Shown: in pieces, positions 5,899-12,650 of the stretch
Layout of the letters: each line of letters opens with the position of its first letter
How positions within the stretch are numbered: position 1 is the first letter of the stretch
Source of the DNA: CAYMRL01 sp964473205
GTDB taxonomy: Bacteria; Deinococcota; Deinococci; Deinococcales; Trueperaceae
Reading direction: 5' to 3'
Length of the DNA stretch: 18,545 bases
Assembly (NCBI GenBank): GCA_964473205.1
Contig: CAYYOK010000066.1
Span: 1 to 18,545 of the forward strand
Notes under the pieces: generated by a model
Told to the model about the DNA's origin: nothing
What the model saw: only the letters and a program-made list of their open reading frames with translations
Database searches by the model: none
Program-made: the position numbers and the translations under genes

Positions 5899-8019
5899 GT
5901 GACTGACCACGATCACCGGCACCATCCATCGGGCAGGCCCGAAGACCGGGACTCTCCCGGTGCCGGACACGACGTGCATGACGCCCACGAGGCGCACGCC
6001 GGGCATGGCGACCACTCGACGCACGCGGCGCACGCGGGGCATGCCGCGCACGACAAACACGCCGGCCACACGCCGGAGATGTTCCGCGACCGCTTCTGGC
6101 TCTCGGTCGTCCTGACCCTGCCGATCCTGTACTTCAGCCACGAGATCCAGACGTGGTTCGGCTTCGAAGCCGTGCATTTCAGGGGCGTTGAGTGGGTCAA
6201 CCCGATCCTCGGCACCATCCTGTTCCTCTACGGCGGCCTGGTGTTCCTGCAGGGTGCGCGGCATGAGACCAAAGCCAGGCAGTCCGGCATGATGACGCTC
6301 ATCAGCCTGGCGATCACCGTCGCGTACGGCTACAGCATGGCGGTCGCCTTCGGGGCGCCGGGCATGCCTCTCTTCTGGGAGCTGGCCACGCTCATCGCCA
6401 TCATGCTGCTGGGGCACTGGCTGGAGATGGCGAGCGTCCAGGGCGCATCGAAGGCCCTGGAGCACCTGGCGTCTCTGATCCCGGATGTCGCCCATCGCCT
6501 CGTGAACGGCAAGACGGAGGAGGTGCCCGTCTCCGAGCTGCGCCACGACGACCTGGTCCTGATCAGGCCGGGCGAGCAACTCGCTGCCGACGGCATCGTG
6601 GTCGAGGGGCGCAGCAGCGTCAACGAGGCGTTCCTCACGGGAGAGTCGCGGCTCGTGGCGAAGCAGGAGGGCGACGAGGTCGTGGCGGGATCCGTCAACG
6701 GTGAGGGCGCGCTGACAGTGAGGGTGTCGCGCACCGGCGGCGAGACGACACTCTCGCAGGTCCAGCGGCTGGTCGAGGAGGCGCAGTCGTCCCGCAGCCG
6801 CTTCCAGAACCTCGCCGACCGCTTCGCCGGCTGGCTGTTCTACATCGCCGTGGGCGCCGGCGCCATCACCTTCATCGCCTGGATGCTCGCCGAGCAAGAC
6901 CTGTCTCAGGCCATCGTGCGCACCGTGACGGTGCTGGTCATCGCCTGCCCCCATGCGCTCGGTCTCGCCATCCCGCTGGTGATCGTCAACGGCACCGCCA
7001 TCAGCGCCCGCAACGGCATCCTGGTGCGCAACCGCGAGGCGTTCGAGCGCGCGCGGGACATCGGCATCGTCGCGTTCGACAAGACCGGCACCCTGACCGA
7101 AGGTGTGTTCGGCGTGCGCGAGGTGTTCGTCGACGGCATCTCGGTTGAAGAGGCGCTACGCATCGCTGCGGCTCTGGAGGCGCGCAGCGAGCATCCGCTC
7201 GGCCAGGCGATCGTCGCTGAGGCGGAGGCGCGCGAGATCGCGTTCGGGAGCGCCGCCGACTTCGAGGTCGTGGCCGGCAAGGGGGTCAGCGGCATCGTCG
7301 ATGGAGCCAGGTACTCCGTTGGGCGACCCGAGTGGGTTTCCGAGCGAGGGCTCTCTTTCGCGGACGGCTTGCGGCAGGGTCTCAGCGAGGCGGAGGGGCG
7401 CGGCGAGAGCGTCATCGCGCTCATGGACGGTGCGCGCGCCGTTGCCTTGTTCGCGCTGGCCGACCGCGTCAGGGACCGCGCGCGGCACGCGATCAGCGGC
7501 CTCAGGGAGCTGGGAGTCCATCCCGTGATGATCACGGGTGATGCGGAGGCCGTGGCCCGAACGGTGGCTGCCGACCTCGGCATCGACAGGTTCTACGCTC
7601 GGGTCTTGCCGCAGGACAAGGCCGCGAGAGTGGAGGTGCTCAAGCGCGAGGGGCCGACGGCTTTCGTTGGTGACGGCATCAACGACGCGCCTGCGTTGCT
7701 CGAGGCGGATCTCGGCATCGCCATCGGTGCGGGCACCGACGTTGCGATCGAGTCTGCCGACCTGGTGCTGATCGAGGACGATCCTGCCGACGTTCTGGCA
7801 GCTCTGCGGCTCTCCCGCGCGACGTATCGGAAGATGATTCAGAACCTGGCTTGGGCCACCGGCTATAACGCCGTTGCGATTCCGCTAGCCGCCGGCGTCC
7901 TTGCTTGGGCCGGATTCTTGCTCTCGCCGGCGGTGGGTGCGGTCTTGATGAGCGTCTCGACGATCGTTGTGGCCGTCAACGCTACGTTGCTGCGGAGGGT
8001 CGATTTGAAGGCGGCGTAG
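5899..8019 (+). CDS. copB: Copper-translocating P-type ATPase, CopB type (P1B-3-like), His-rich N-terminus
   Basis: Inner-membrane metal export ATPase of 706 residues. Motifs in order: TGES actuator (247-250), the membrane metal-site motif CPH (C350-P351-H352) that marks the CopB group rather than the CPC of CopA, the phosphorylated aspartate in DKTGT (D394), the ATP-binding HP dipeptide (H432) and GDGINDAP (from 591). Later helices hold NLAWATGYNAVAIP and MSVSTIVVAVNA, which match the YN and MSxST membrane signatures of CopB. Instead of HMA domains the first 57 residues hold 16 histidines. From H24 to H57 a histidine occurs at every third position, twelve in all. The GTG start at 5899 lies 9 bases after the MFS stop. 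CopB enzymes are reported to prefer Cu(II)/Ag; the metal here is inferred. Confidence 0.93.
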   Translation: MTDHDHRHHPSGRPEDRDSPGAGHDVHDAHEAHAGHGDHSTHAAHAGHAAHDKHAGHTPEMFRDRFWLSVVLTLPILYFSHEIQTWFGFEAVHFRGVEWVNPILGTILFLYGGLVFLQGARHETKARQSGMMTLISLAITVAYGYSMAVAFGAPGMPLFWELATLIAIMLLGHWLEMASVQGASKALEHLASLIPDVAHRLVNGKTEEVPVSELRHDDLVLIRPGEQLAADGIVVEGRSSVNEAFLTGESRLVAKQEGDEVVAGSVNGEGALTVRVSRTGGETTLSQVQRLVEEAQSSRSRFQNLADRFAGWLFYIAVGAGAITFIAWMLAEQDLSQAIVRTVTVLVIACPHALGLAIPLVIVNGTAISARNGILVRNREAFERARDIGIVAFDKTGTLTEGVFGVREVFVDGISVEEALRIAAALEARSEHPLGQAIVAEAEAREIAFGSAADFEVVAGKGVSGIVDGARYSVGRPEWVSERGLSFADGLRQGLSEAEGRGESVIALMDGARAVALFALADRVRDRARHAISGLRELGVHPVMITGDAEAVARTVAADLGIDRFYARVLPQDKAARVEVLKREGPTAFVGDGINDAPALLEADLGIAIGAGTDVAIESADLVLIEDDPADVLAALRLSRATYRKMIQNLAWATGYNAVAIPLAAGVLAWAGFLLSPAVGAVLMSVSTIVVAVNATLLRRVDLKAA

Positions 8020-8030
8020 GTCGGTGCTGC

Positions 8031-8431
8031 ATGCGCGGTACCGGAGTTGACAGCGCCATGTTCGATGCCGGGCTCGACCTGCTTGCGGGCCGGGACCGTA
8101 AGAGGCTGTGGACCTGCGTGAGGGAGGACTTTCTTCCCGCGTTCTCGTATCTGCGAGAGCGTGGTCGCGAGGAGCAGTTCCGTTCCTGGGGCGCGCACCT
8201 ACGCCTGGAGGGCTTCGATCCGCGAGCGGTCTGATAGGCGTCAAGCGTGAGCACAGCAACAGAGGCATAGCCGCCGCCCTGCTGGCTCAAGCCAGCGCGT
8301 GGGCCAAGGAGCACGGCTTCGCCGAGGTGGGCGGCAGTGGCGCGGGAACGAACGCGCCCATGCTCAAGGTCATCCGCCGTATCGGGTTCGAGGTCGAGCC
8401 CGCTTGGATCACTCTCGCCAAGTTTCTCTGA
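8031..8431 (+). pseudogene. Decayed GNAT acetyltransferase (internal deletion and frameshift)
   Basis: Two pieces of a GNAT protein lie head to tail in different frames. The first (8031-8234) reads RGTGVDSAMFD, an acetyl-CoA loop-like motif, then WTCVREDFLPAFSYLRERG and RSWGAHLRLEGFDP, then a stop. The second, open from about 8231 to 8431, reads LIGVKREHSNRGIAAALLAQ and then PMLKVIRRIGFEVEP, a second acetyl-CoA loop and the GNAT C-terminus. Known two-domain GNAT proteins normally have a longer segment between the FDP strand and the second R-G-I-A loop, and a full N-terminal half before the first loop. Both appear deleted here, the 5' part ending at the copB stop. No single frame can make the whole protein. 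The second piece might yield a small peptide but lacks a good start. Confidence 0.7.
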
Positions 8432-8436
8432 ACACG

Positions 8437-8471
8437 GGCGGTTCTCGCGGTCGCATGCCGGGAGAACCGCC
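8437..8471. terminator. Perfect 10-bp-stem hairpin between converging genes
   Basis: GGCGGTTCTC (8437-8446) pairs with GAGAACCGCC (8462-8471); CGG and CCG inside the 15-base loop can add three pairs. It sits between the end of the GNAT relic (plus strand) and the end of hicB (minus strand), the position expected for a two-way transcription stop. There is no T-run on either side. Confidence 0.5.
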
Positions 8472-8474
8472 AGC

Positions 8475-8843
8475 TCATGGTCGACCGACAGACCTACTGA
8501 GCTTGCTGACGATCAGCATGTTCAGACTGACGCCCTCGCTCTCGGCTGCCTCGATCAATGCCCTATGCAGGCTCTTAGGCACACGGACGTTGAACTTGCC
8601 GCTGAACTCGCGTTCTGTCGCGGGCTCAGGGATCGGGTCGCCATGCTCCAGCATCACTTCGAGCAAGGATCTCAACCCTTCCCGAGCGCTTTCCGCGGCT
8701 TCGCCAGGCGTGGCTCCGTCTCCGTGCGCGCTGGTTCCGAAGTCGACGTAGCGAGCGTAGTAGCCGCCTCCGTCCTCATCGCCGAGCGGAACGATCTCGA
8801 GCTTGTAGGGTAGGGAGAGGTAACGGTCCAGTTCTTCACTCAT
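8475..8843 (-). CDS. hicB: HicB-family antitoxin
   Basis: Antitoxin and autorepressor of a type II hicAB module, 122 residues. Residues about 12-75 form the partly degraded RNase-H-like HicB domain: YKLEIVPLGDEDGGGYYARY, then HGDGATPGEAAESAREGL, the usual A-[DE]G-x-TPxEA pattern. Residues about 82-116 (GKFNVRVPKSLHRALIEAA, then GVSLNMLIVSKLS) are a ribbon-helix-helix DNA-binding domain of the Arc/MetJ type. The ATG at 8843 overlaps the end of hicA by 8 bases, so the genes are translationally coupled, toxin first. Known for the family: HicB binds HicA and blocks its RNA cleavage, and the complex represses its own promoter. Reading frame and domains look intact. Confidence 0.92.
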   Translation of the reverse strand: MSEELDRYLSLPYKLEIVPLGDEDGGGYYARYVDFGTSAHGDGATPGEAAESAREGLRSLLEVMLEHGDPIPEPATEREFSGKFNVRVPKSLHRALIEAAESEGVSLNMLIVSKLSRSVGRP

Positions 8844-9090
8844 CGTCGGTCTCTTTCATTAGTCCTAGCTTCCTTGCGACATCCTTGAGATAGATCCTCT
8901 TTACGTGATCCCCGTGCACAGGAACGCTTATGTGAGCCTCGCCAGGTTTGCGGAAGATGTGGTGGCTGCCGCCGCCGCGCGGCTGATGATGGGTGTAGCC
9001 ATGTGACTCGATGATCGATCTAACCTCTGCGAAACGCATTGTGCGAGGGAATGAGAGGAGTTCCTGTACGAGCTTCTCTCTTCTCGACAC
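8836..9090 (-). CDS. hicA: HicA-family mRNA interferase toxin
   Basis: Small double-stranded-RNA-binding-fold toxin, 84 residues with a GTG start at 9090. The conserved core is FAEVRSIIESHGY, then RGGGSHHIFRKPG with the putative catalytic histidine (H43 of GSH), then VPVHGDHVKRIYLKDVARKL. I chose the GTG because the preceding MSRREKLVQELLSFPRTM matches the N-terminal helix of longer HicA members. The ATG at 9039 would remove that helix, and the frame stays open further upstream to 9294 without family resemblance. No Shine-Dalgarno is seen. A TGGTACTAT extended -10-like box ends 5 bases before the GTG, so the message may be leaderless. HicA cleaves mRNA when free of HicB. Confidence 0.85.
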   Translation of the reverse strand: MSRREKLVQELLSFPRTMRFAEVRSIIESHGYTHHQPRGGGSHHIFRKPGEAHISVPVHGDHVKRIYLKDVARKLGLMKETDDE

Positions 9091-9095
9091 GCAAT

Positions 9096-9101
9096 ATAGT
9101 A
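9096..9101 (-). promoter_or_regulatory. Putative extended -10 box for leaderless hicAB
   Basis: On the minus strand TACTAT (preceded by TGG, an extended -10 feature) ends 5 bases before the GTG of hicA. This spacing would place the transcript start on or next to the start codon. No convincing -35 box lies 16-18 bases upstream. Confidence 0.35.
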
Positions 9102-9394
9102 CCACATACAGTGACACCTGGAGGTCGTCGCGCTCGGTTTTTTGGGAGAGAGGGTTGGCGCGCGACAGCGGTGCGTTGACCGAAGTACGTATCGGGTTCG
9201 AGATCCGGCACGCACGCATGCGGTCAACCATGCATCCGGGGCTCGTCGGTTTCAAAACTGCACAAACTGGCAATCGGATTTCCAATCCGTGCAAGGCGCA
9301 TCAGTCGGTGCGGGGCAAGTGAGCTATCCCAGTATCGCGAGACCAGCGGACAAGGGGTCGATCCGATCCCGACCGGTAACGACCCCGTGCACAG
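9102..9394. other. Gene-free stretch with small inverted repeats
   Basis: No protein-coding content could be supported between hicA and the Nudix gene. Three structures are visible. GTTGACCG (9175-9182) is repeated inverted as CGGTCAAC (9221-9228). An acceptor-stem-plus-T-arm-like fold spans 9171-9215. The third is a tight hairpin CGGATT/AATCCG around TCC near 9270-9285. The last could help end the Nudix transcript on the minus strand, where a modestly T-rich run follows. The rest shows nothing recognisable. Confidence 0.4.
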
Positions 9395-9835
9395 CTAGAG
9401 CTCGCGCCAGACCTCGCGCTCCATACCGCTGCGCCCTGCGAGTAAGTCCACCAGGACGGCGTTCGCATCTGTGGTCAAGGGCGAAGGTGGCGCGTGCGCG
9501 TCTACCCACTGCAACGACGCGATCTCGCCCGGATCCGCCACGCGTGGTTCGCCACTCGTCACCTCGGCCCGGAAGATGTGAACCCGTATAGGGGGTCGCC
9601 CCATGCCTTGGACGAGGTACGTTCCGAAACGCTCGCCGAGCTCCACGCGCACGCCGATCTCCTCGAGAGCCTCACGTACGACGGTGCCTTGCGGTGTCTC
9701 GTCAGGCTCGACCGCGCCACCGGGCACCGAGTAGCGCCGCAACCCGTAGTTGTGTTTGACGAGGAGCACCTGACCGGCGTCGTTCTGCAGGAGCACGCCC
9801 GCGGCTTGTCGGGTCTGAGCCGGCGCCTTGATCAT
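9395..9835 (-). CDS. Nudix hydrolase
   Basis: Predicted Mg-dependent hydrolase of a nucleoside-diphosphate-linked compound, 146 residues from the ATG at 9835. A longer frame starts at 9895, but its extra 20 residues are basic and lack family features. The Nudix box is complete: G40, five residues, E46, seven residues, then REALEEIGV (54-62), giving G-x5-E-x7-REUxEExGU. The core begins AAGVLLQNDAGQVLLVKHNY, and the following strands RYSVPGG and PIRVHIFRAEV are typical. It is transcribed divergently from the SDR gene with 53 bases between starts, so the two may share control elements. Substrate unknown; housecleaning (oxidised nucleotides, ADP-ribose, CoA-like) or a metabolic role are equally possible. 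Confidence 0.9.
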   Translation of the reverse strand: MIKAPAQTRQAAGVLLQNDAGQVLLVKHNYGLRRYSVPGGAVEPDETPQGTVVREALEEIGVRVELGERFGTYLVQGMGRPPIRVHIFRAEVTSGEPRVADPGEIASLQWVDAHAPPSPLTTDANAVLVDLLAGRSGMEREVWREL

Positions 9836-9888
9836 GGTCTGGTCGCAATCGTATCGCCGTCGCCTGTGGCTAGGTATCGTCGAGCGAG

Positions 9889-10659
9889 TTGGCACGAGTC
9901 TTCATCACAGGAAGCACGGACGGTCTCGGACGAGGCGCGGCCATAGCGCTGCTCGAAGAAGGCCACGAGGTCCTGTTGCACGCGCGGTCGACAGAACGCG
10001 CCTCGACGATCGCAGATCTGGCCACGCGGTCGCTCGGGGTCGTGACAGGCGATCTCGCTGACAGGGAAGAGACCCTCGCGATAGCTGACCAAGTCAACGT
10101 TCACGGCCGCATGGACGCGGTCATCCACAACGCCGGCATCTCGTCCACCCCAGACAGATCTCCGACTCCCGAGGGGCATGCCCGCATCCTCGCGGTCAAC
10201 ACGCTCGCTCCCTACATGCTTACGGCACTCATCGACAGGCCAGCTAGACTTGTCTACCTAAGCAGTGGCATGCACAGAGGCGGCGCCGGACCACTGCGCG
10301 ATATTGACTGGCGCGAGCGGCGCTGGAACACCACCAGGGCGTACTCCGAGAGCAAGCTCAACCTAACTGCGCTGGCCTGCGCTGTCGCTCGCATCTGGCC
10401 CGACGTGCTGAGCAACTCGGTCGACCCAGGCTGGGTGCCCACGAAGATGGGCGGCCCCGGAGCGCCCGACGACCTGGAGATGGGGCACCTCACTCAGGCA
10501 TGGCTCGCGACCAGTGACGATCCCAGAGCCATGGTAAGCGGGCATTACTGGCGTCATCGGCGAACTCAGACTCCTGCTTCGGAAGCTGCGAGCGTCGAGT
10601 ACCAGGAGCGCTTGCTGGCGCAGCTTGCAGAGCTGACGGGCGTTAGCCTGCCTGTATGA
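9889..10659 (+). CDS. Short-chain dehydrogenase/reductase (SDR) family protein
   Basis: NAD(P)-dependent oxidoreductase with a Rossmann fold, 256 residues. The cofactor loop TGSTDGLG (7-14) follows the first strand ARVFITG directly. Then come NAG (81-83), the catalytic serine in YLSSG (S125/S126) and the catalytic pair Y152-x-x-x-K156 (AYSESK). After strand six the PGWVPTKMGG loop is typical. The start is TTG at 9889; it is the only codon that keeps the full first strand, and there is no Shine-Dalgarno, only a TATCGT box ending 8 bases upstream. The stop overlaps the start of the next gene (ATGA), so it forms an operon with the MFS transporter. Substrate unknown. The overlap suggests a linked job such as modifying and exporting a small molecule, which is only inference. 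Confidence 0.9.
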   Translation: MARVFITGSTDGLGRGAAIALLEEGHEVLLHARSTERASTIADLATRSLGVVTGDLADREETLAIADQVNVHGRMDAVIHNAGISSTPDRSPTPEGHARILAVNTLAPYMLTALIDRPARLVYLSSGMHRGGAGPLRDIDWRERRWNTTRAYSESKLNLTALACAVARIWPDVLSNSVDPGWVPTKMGGPGAPDDLEMGHLTQAWLATSDDPRAMVSGHYWRHRRTQTPASEAASVEYQERLLAQLAELTGVSLPV

Positions 10660-11909
10660 GCGCTGCGCTGGGCGGAGTCTTCGGTAAGTACGCCGCCCTG
10701 CTCTCGGTCCCTGGTGCCCGCGTCTACTTCACGACTCAAGCCGTCACGCAGATCGGCGCCGCGGTCTTCGAGCTCGGCGCGATCTGGTTCACCCTGCGCC
10801 TGACGGAGTCGCCGATCATCACCGCGATCGTCGCCGCCTCGACCTTCCTACCCGCACTGATCAGCCCGCTTGCCGGCCTCGCCAGCGACACGGCATCGCC
10901 GAGACGCGTGATGCTGGTGATCGACGTCATCAGAGGGCTGATGAGCCTGGCTTTGAGCGTTTATGTCTTCGCGGCGGGCTTCCCGCCGCCTCTGGTGATA
11001 GTCCTGTTCTCCCTCGCGGTCAGCATCCTCAACCGGATCTACCTGCCGGCTCGGTTCGCCTGGCTCGGTGCTGCGATACCCGACGAGACCTTGGTGCACG
11101 CCAACGCCTTCGCCTCGATCGTCTCGAACCTGCGCCTGCTGTTCGGCGGGCTCGTCGCCGCGGTGCTGCTGTCGCAGGACAGCCCGGCGTCGATCTTTCT
11201 GTTCTCCGGCGCCTTCTACCTGATCTCGAGCGCGTTACTCCTTCGCCTGCCCGAGCCGCCGGTAGAGGCTGCGTCCAGCGAGCCCTCCCCGCCTAAACGT
11301 GCGGTGGATCGGGCGAGCGCTCTGCTCAAGGACTCGCGGCTGACGTCAGGGTTGGTCTTCGTTGCCTTAAGCAACCTGGTGCTAGTGGGGGCGTGGATCG
11401 TCGGAAGCCCGATCTTGGCCGAGCACATCGCTCCCCACACAGGCCTGTACGCGTTCATGCAGGCCTGCTACGGCGTCGGCGTGGCGGTTGGCAGCGTGCT
11501 GGTGGCGATCCTGAGCCGGACCGATGCCTCCATGAGGCGCGTTATCTCCGCCGGATTCGTCCTACAGGCGGCGGCTTTCCTGTGGTTCGCGCTAGCGGAC
11601 TCGCGGATCGAGGCGGCTTTGGCATCACTCGCGTTCGGCATCGCCACTCCGTCGATCAATGTCACGGTTCCGACGATCCTGCAGCGCCTCAGCCGCGTCA
11701 TCGGGTCTGCCGGCGGCATATTCGGTCTCTACGGCTTCGCGAACGTAGGTGCGATTAGTGTGTCGATCATGCTTTATGGACTGGTGGCGGCCGTGTTCGC
11801 GCCGCCGCCGATGTTCTTCGTTCCGGCCGCCGGGGCGCTGGTGGCTGCGTTGTGCGTCCGGTGGCTCGTTGTCAGTGGGTTCTTGGGTAGGCGCGACTCG
11901 CGTCAGTGA
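10656..11909 (+). CDS. MFS transporter, 12-TM (MFS_3/enterobactin-exporter-like)
   Basis: Inner-membrane secondary transporter of 417 residues. Hydrophobic stretches fit 12 transmembrane helices in two halves, joined by a charged loop near residues 195-230 (EPPVEAASSEPSPPKRAVDR). The opening VYFTTQAVTQIGAAVFELG resembles the YAxxxSxxG first helix of the MFS_3 group. A motif-A-like SDTASPRRVM occurs between helices 2 and 3, reduced compared with the G-x3-D-R-x-G-R consensus. The ATG lies inside the SDR stop (ATGA), so translation is coupled. It ends 12 bases before the stop of the convergent ABC ATPase gene. Probably an exporter, substrate unknown. Confidence 0.88.
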   Translation: MSAALGGVFGKYAALLSVPGARVYFTTQAVTQIGAAVFELGAIWFTLRLTESPIITAIVAASTFLPALISPLAGLASDTASPRRVMLVIDVIRGLMSLALSVYVFAAGFPPPLVIVLFSLAVSILNRIYLPARFAWLGAAIPDETLVHANAFASIVSNLRLLFGGLVAAVLLSQDSPASIFLFSGAFYLISSALLLRLPEPPVEAASSEPSPPKRAVDRASALLKDSRLTSGLVFVALSNLVLVGAWIVGSPILAEHIAPHTGLYAFMQACYGVGVAVGSVLVAILSRTDASMRRVISAGFVLQAAAFLWFALADSRIEAALASLAFGIATPSINVTVPTILQRLSRVIGSAGGIFGLYGFANVGAISVSIMLYGLVAAVFAPPPMFFVPAAGALVAALCVRWLVVSGFLGRRDSRQ

Positions 11910-11921
11910 CGCGCAGTTGGC

Positions 11922-12650
11922 TCATGACCAGGATTCGCCCGTGCTTAGGCTGTTCTCCACCATGACGTCATCCTTGACCCTGCCGTCCTGAAGCCGAATC
12001 AACCGCTGCGCCTGGGCGGCGATCTCGTCGTCGTGGGTGACGATGATCAGCGTCGTCCCTGAGCGGTTCAGGTCGGTCAGGATGCCCATGACCTGCTCGC
12101 CGGAGGTGGAGTCGAGGTTGCCCGTGGGCTCGTCGGCGAGGATCGTGGACGGCCGGTTGGCGATGGCGCGGGCGATCGCGACGCGTTGCTGCTGACCGCC
12201 CGACATCTCGGTCGGCAGCCTGTCGGCGCACTCGGCGATGTCGAAGCGCTCCAGCAGCTCGGTGGCGTGCTTGCGTCGCTCCCGCAGGCGAACCCCGGCG
12301 TACTTCATCGGCAGCTCGACGTTCTCCACGGCCGTTGCGGTCGAGACCAGGTGGTACGCCTGGAACACGAAGCCGAAGCTCCTGTTGCGCAGGCTGGTGA
12401 GCTGCTTCCTGCTCAGGCTCCGGACCTCGGTACCGTGGACTAGGTACTGCCCGTCCGAGAGGTCGTCGAGGCAGCCGAGGACGTTGAGCAACGTCGACTT
12501 GCCGCTGCCCGACCGACCCATGATGCTGACGAACTCGCCAGGGCCGATGTCGAGTGAGACGGAGTCCAGCGCGTGCACCTGGGTGCCCGCCGTCCGGAAC
12601 GCCTTGGTGGCGGCCCGCAGTTTGAGAGTGGACTCGGCTGCGGCGCTCAT
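11922..12650 (-). CDS. ABC transporter ATP-binding protein, MacB/LolD-like
   Basis: Cytoplasmic ATPase of an FtsX-type (type VII) ABC system, 242 residues from the ATG at 12650. That ATG overlaps the stop of the permease gene (ATGA); the frame is open 8 codons further upstream but no better start exists there. Motifs: Walker A GRSGSGKST (45-53, Arg where Pro or Ala is more common), Q-loop FVFQAYHLV, signature MSGGQQQRVAIARAI, Walker B with ILADEPTGNLDS (the TGNLDS ending marks the MacB/LolD/FtsE branch) and the switch histidine in THDDE. Partner: the two-module permease upstream. Such systems drive periplasmic work (lipoprotein, peptide or toxin handling) rather than direct channel transport. 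The role here is not determined. Confidence 0.93.
   Translation of the reverse strand: MSAAAESTLKLRAATKAFRTAGTQVHALDSVSLDIGPGEFVSIMGRSGSGKSTLLNVLGCLDDLSDGQYLVHGTEVRSLSRKQLTSLRNRSFGFVFQAYHLVSTATAVENVELPMKYAGVRLRERRKHATELLERFDIAECADRLPTEMSGGQQQRVAIARAIANRPSTILADEPTGNLDSTSGEQVMGILTDLNRSGTTLIIVTHDDEIAAQAQRLIRLQDGRVKDDVMVENSLSTGESWS

Noticed and set aside
4428..5906. 492-codon open frame on the plus strand
   Set aside because: It is a shifted frame of the DHA2 exporter with an Arg/Ala/Asp-rich composition and no hydrophobic helices; the 4372-5889 frame has all family motifs.
6640..6640. Possible defect in the TGES loop of CopB because TGESRLVAK lacks the usual TGESxPVxK proline
   Set aside because: Other CopB-group enzymes also lack this proline (for example an E-V sequence there), so it is not a sign of damage.
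5632..6954. 440-codon open frame on the minus strand
   Set aside because: It lies opposite two clear genes (MFS and copB), is rich in Arg, His, Asp and Gly as expected for an antisense frame in GC-rich DNA, and shows no family motif.
9134..9150. T-run near 9137 as an intrinsic terminator
   Set aside because: No GC-rich stem precedes it on the plus strand, and no gene ends there.
9040..9294. Longer N-terminus of HicA up to 9294
   Set aside because: Residues before the GTG at 9090 show no resemblance to HicA, and a -10-like box lies inside the extension.
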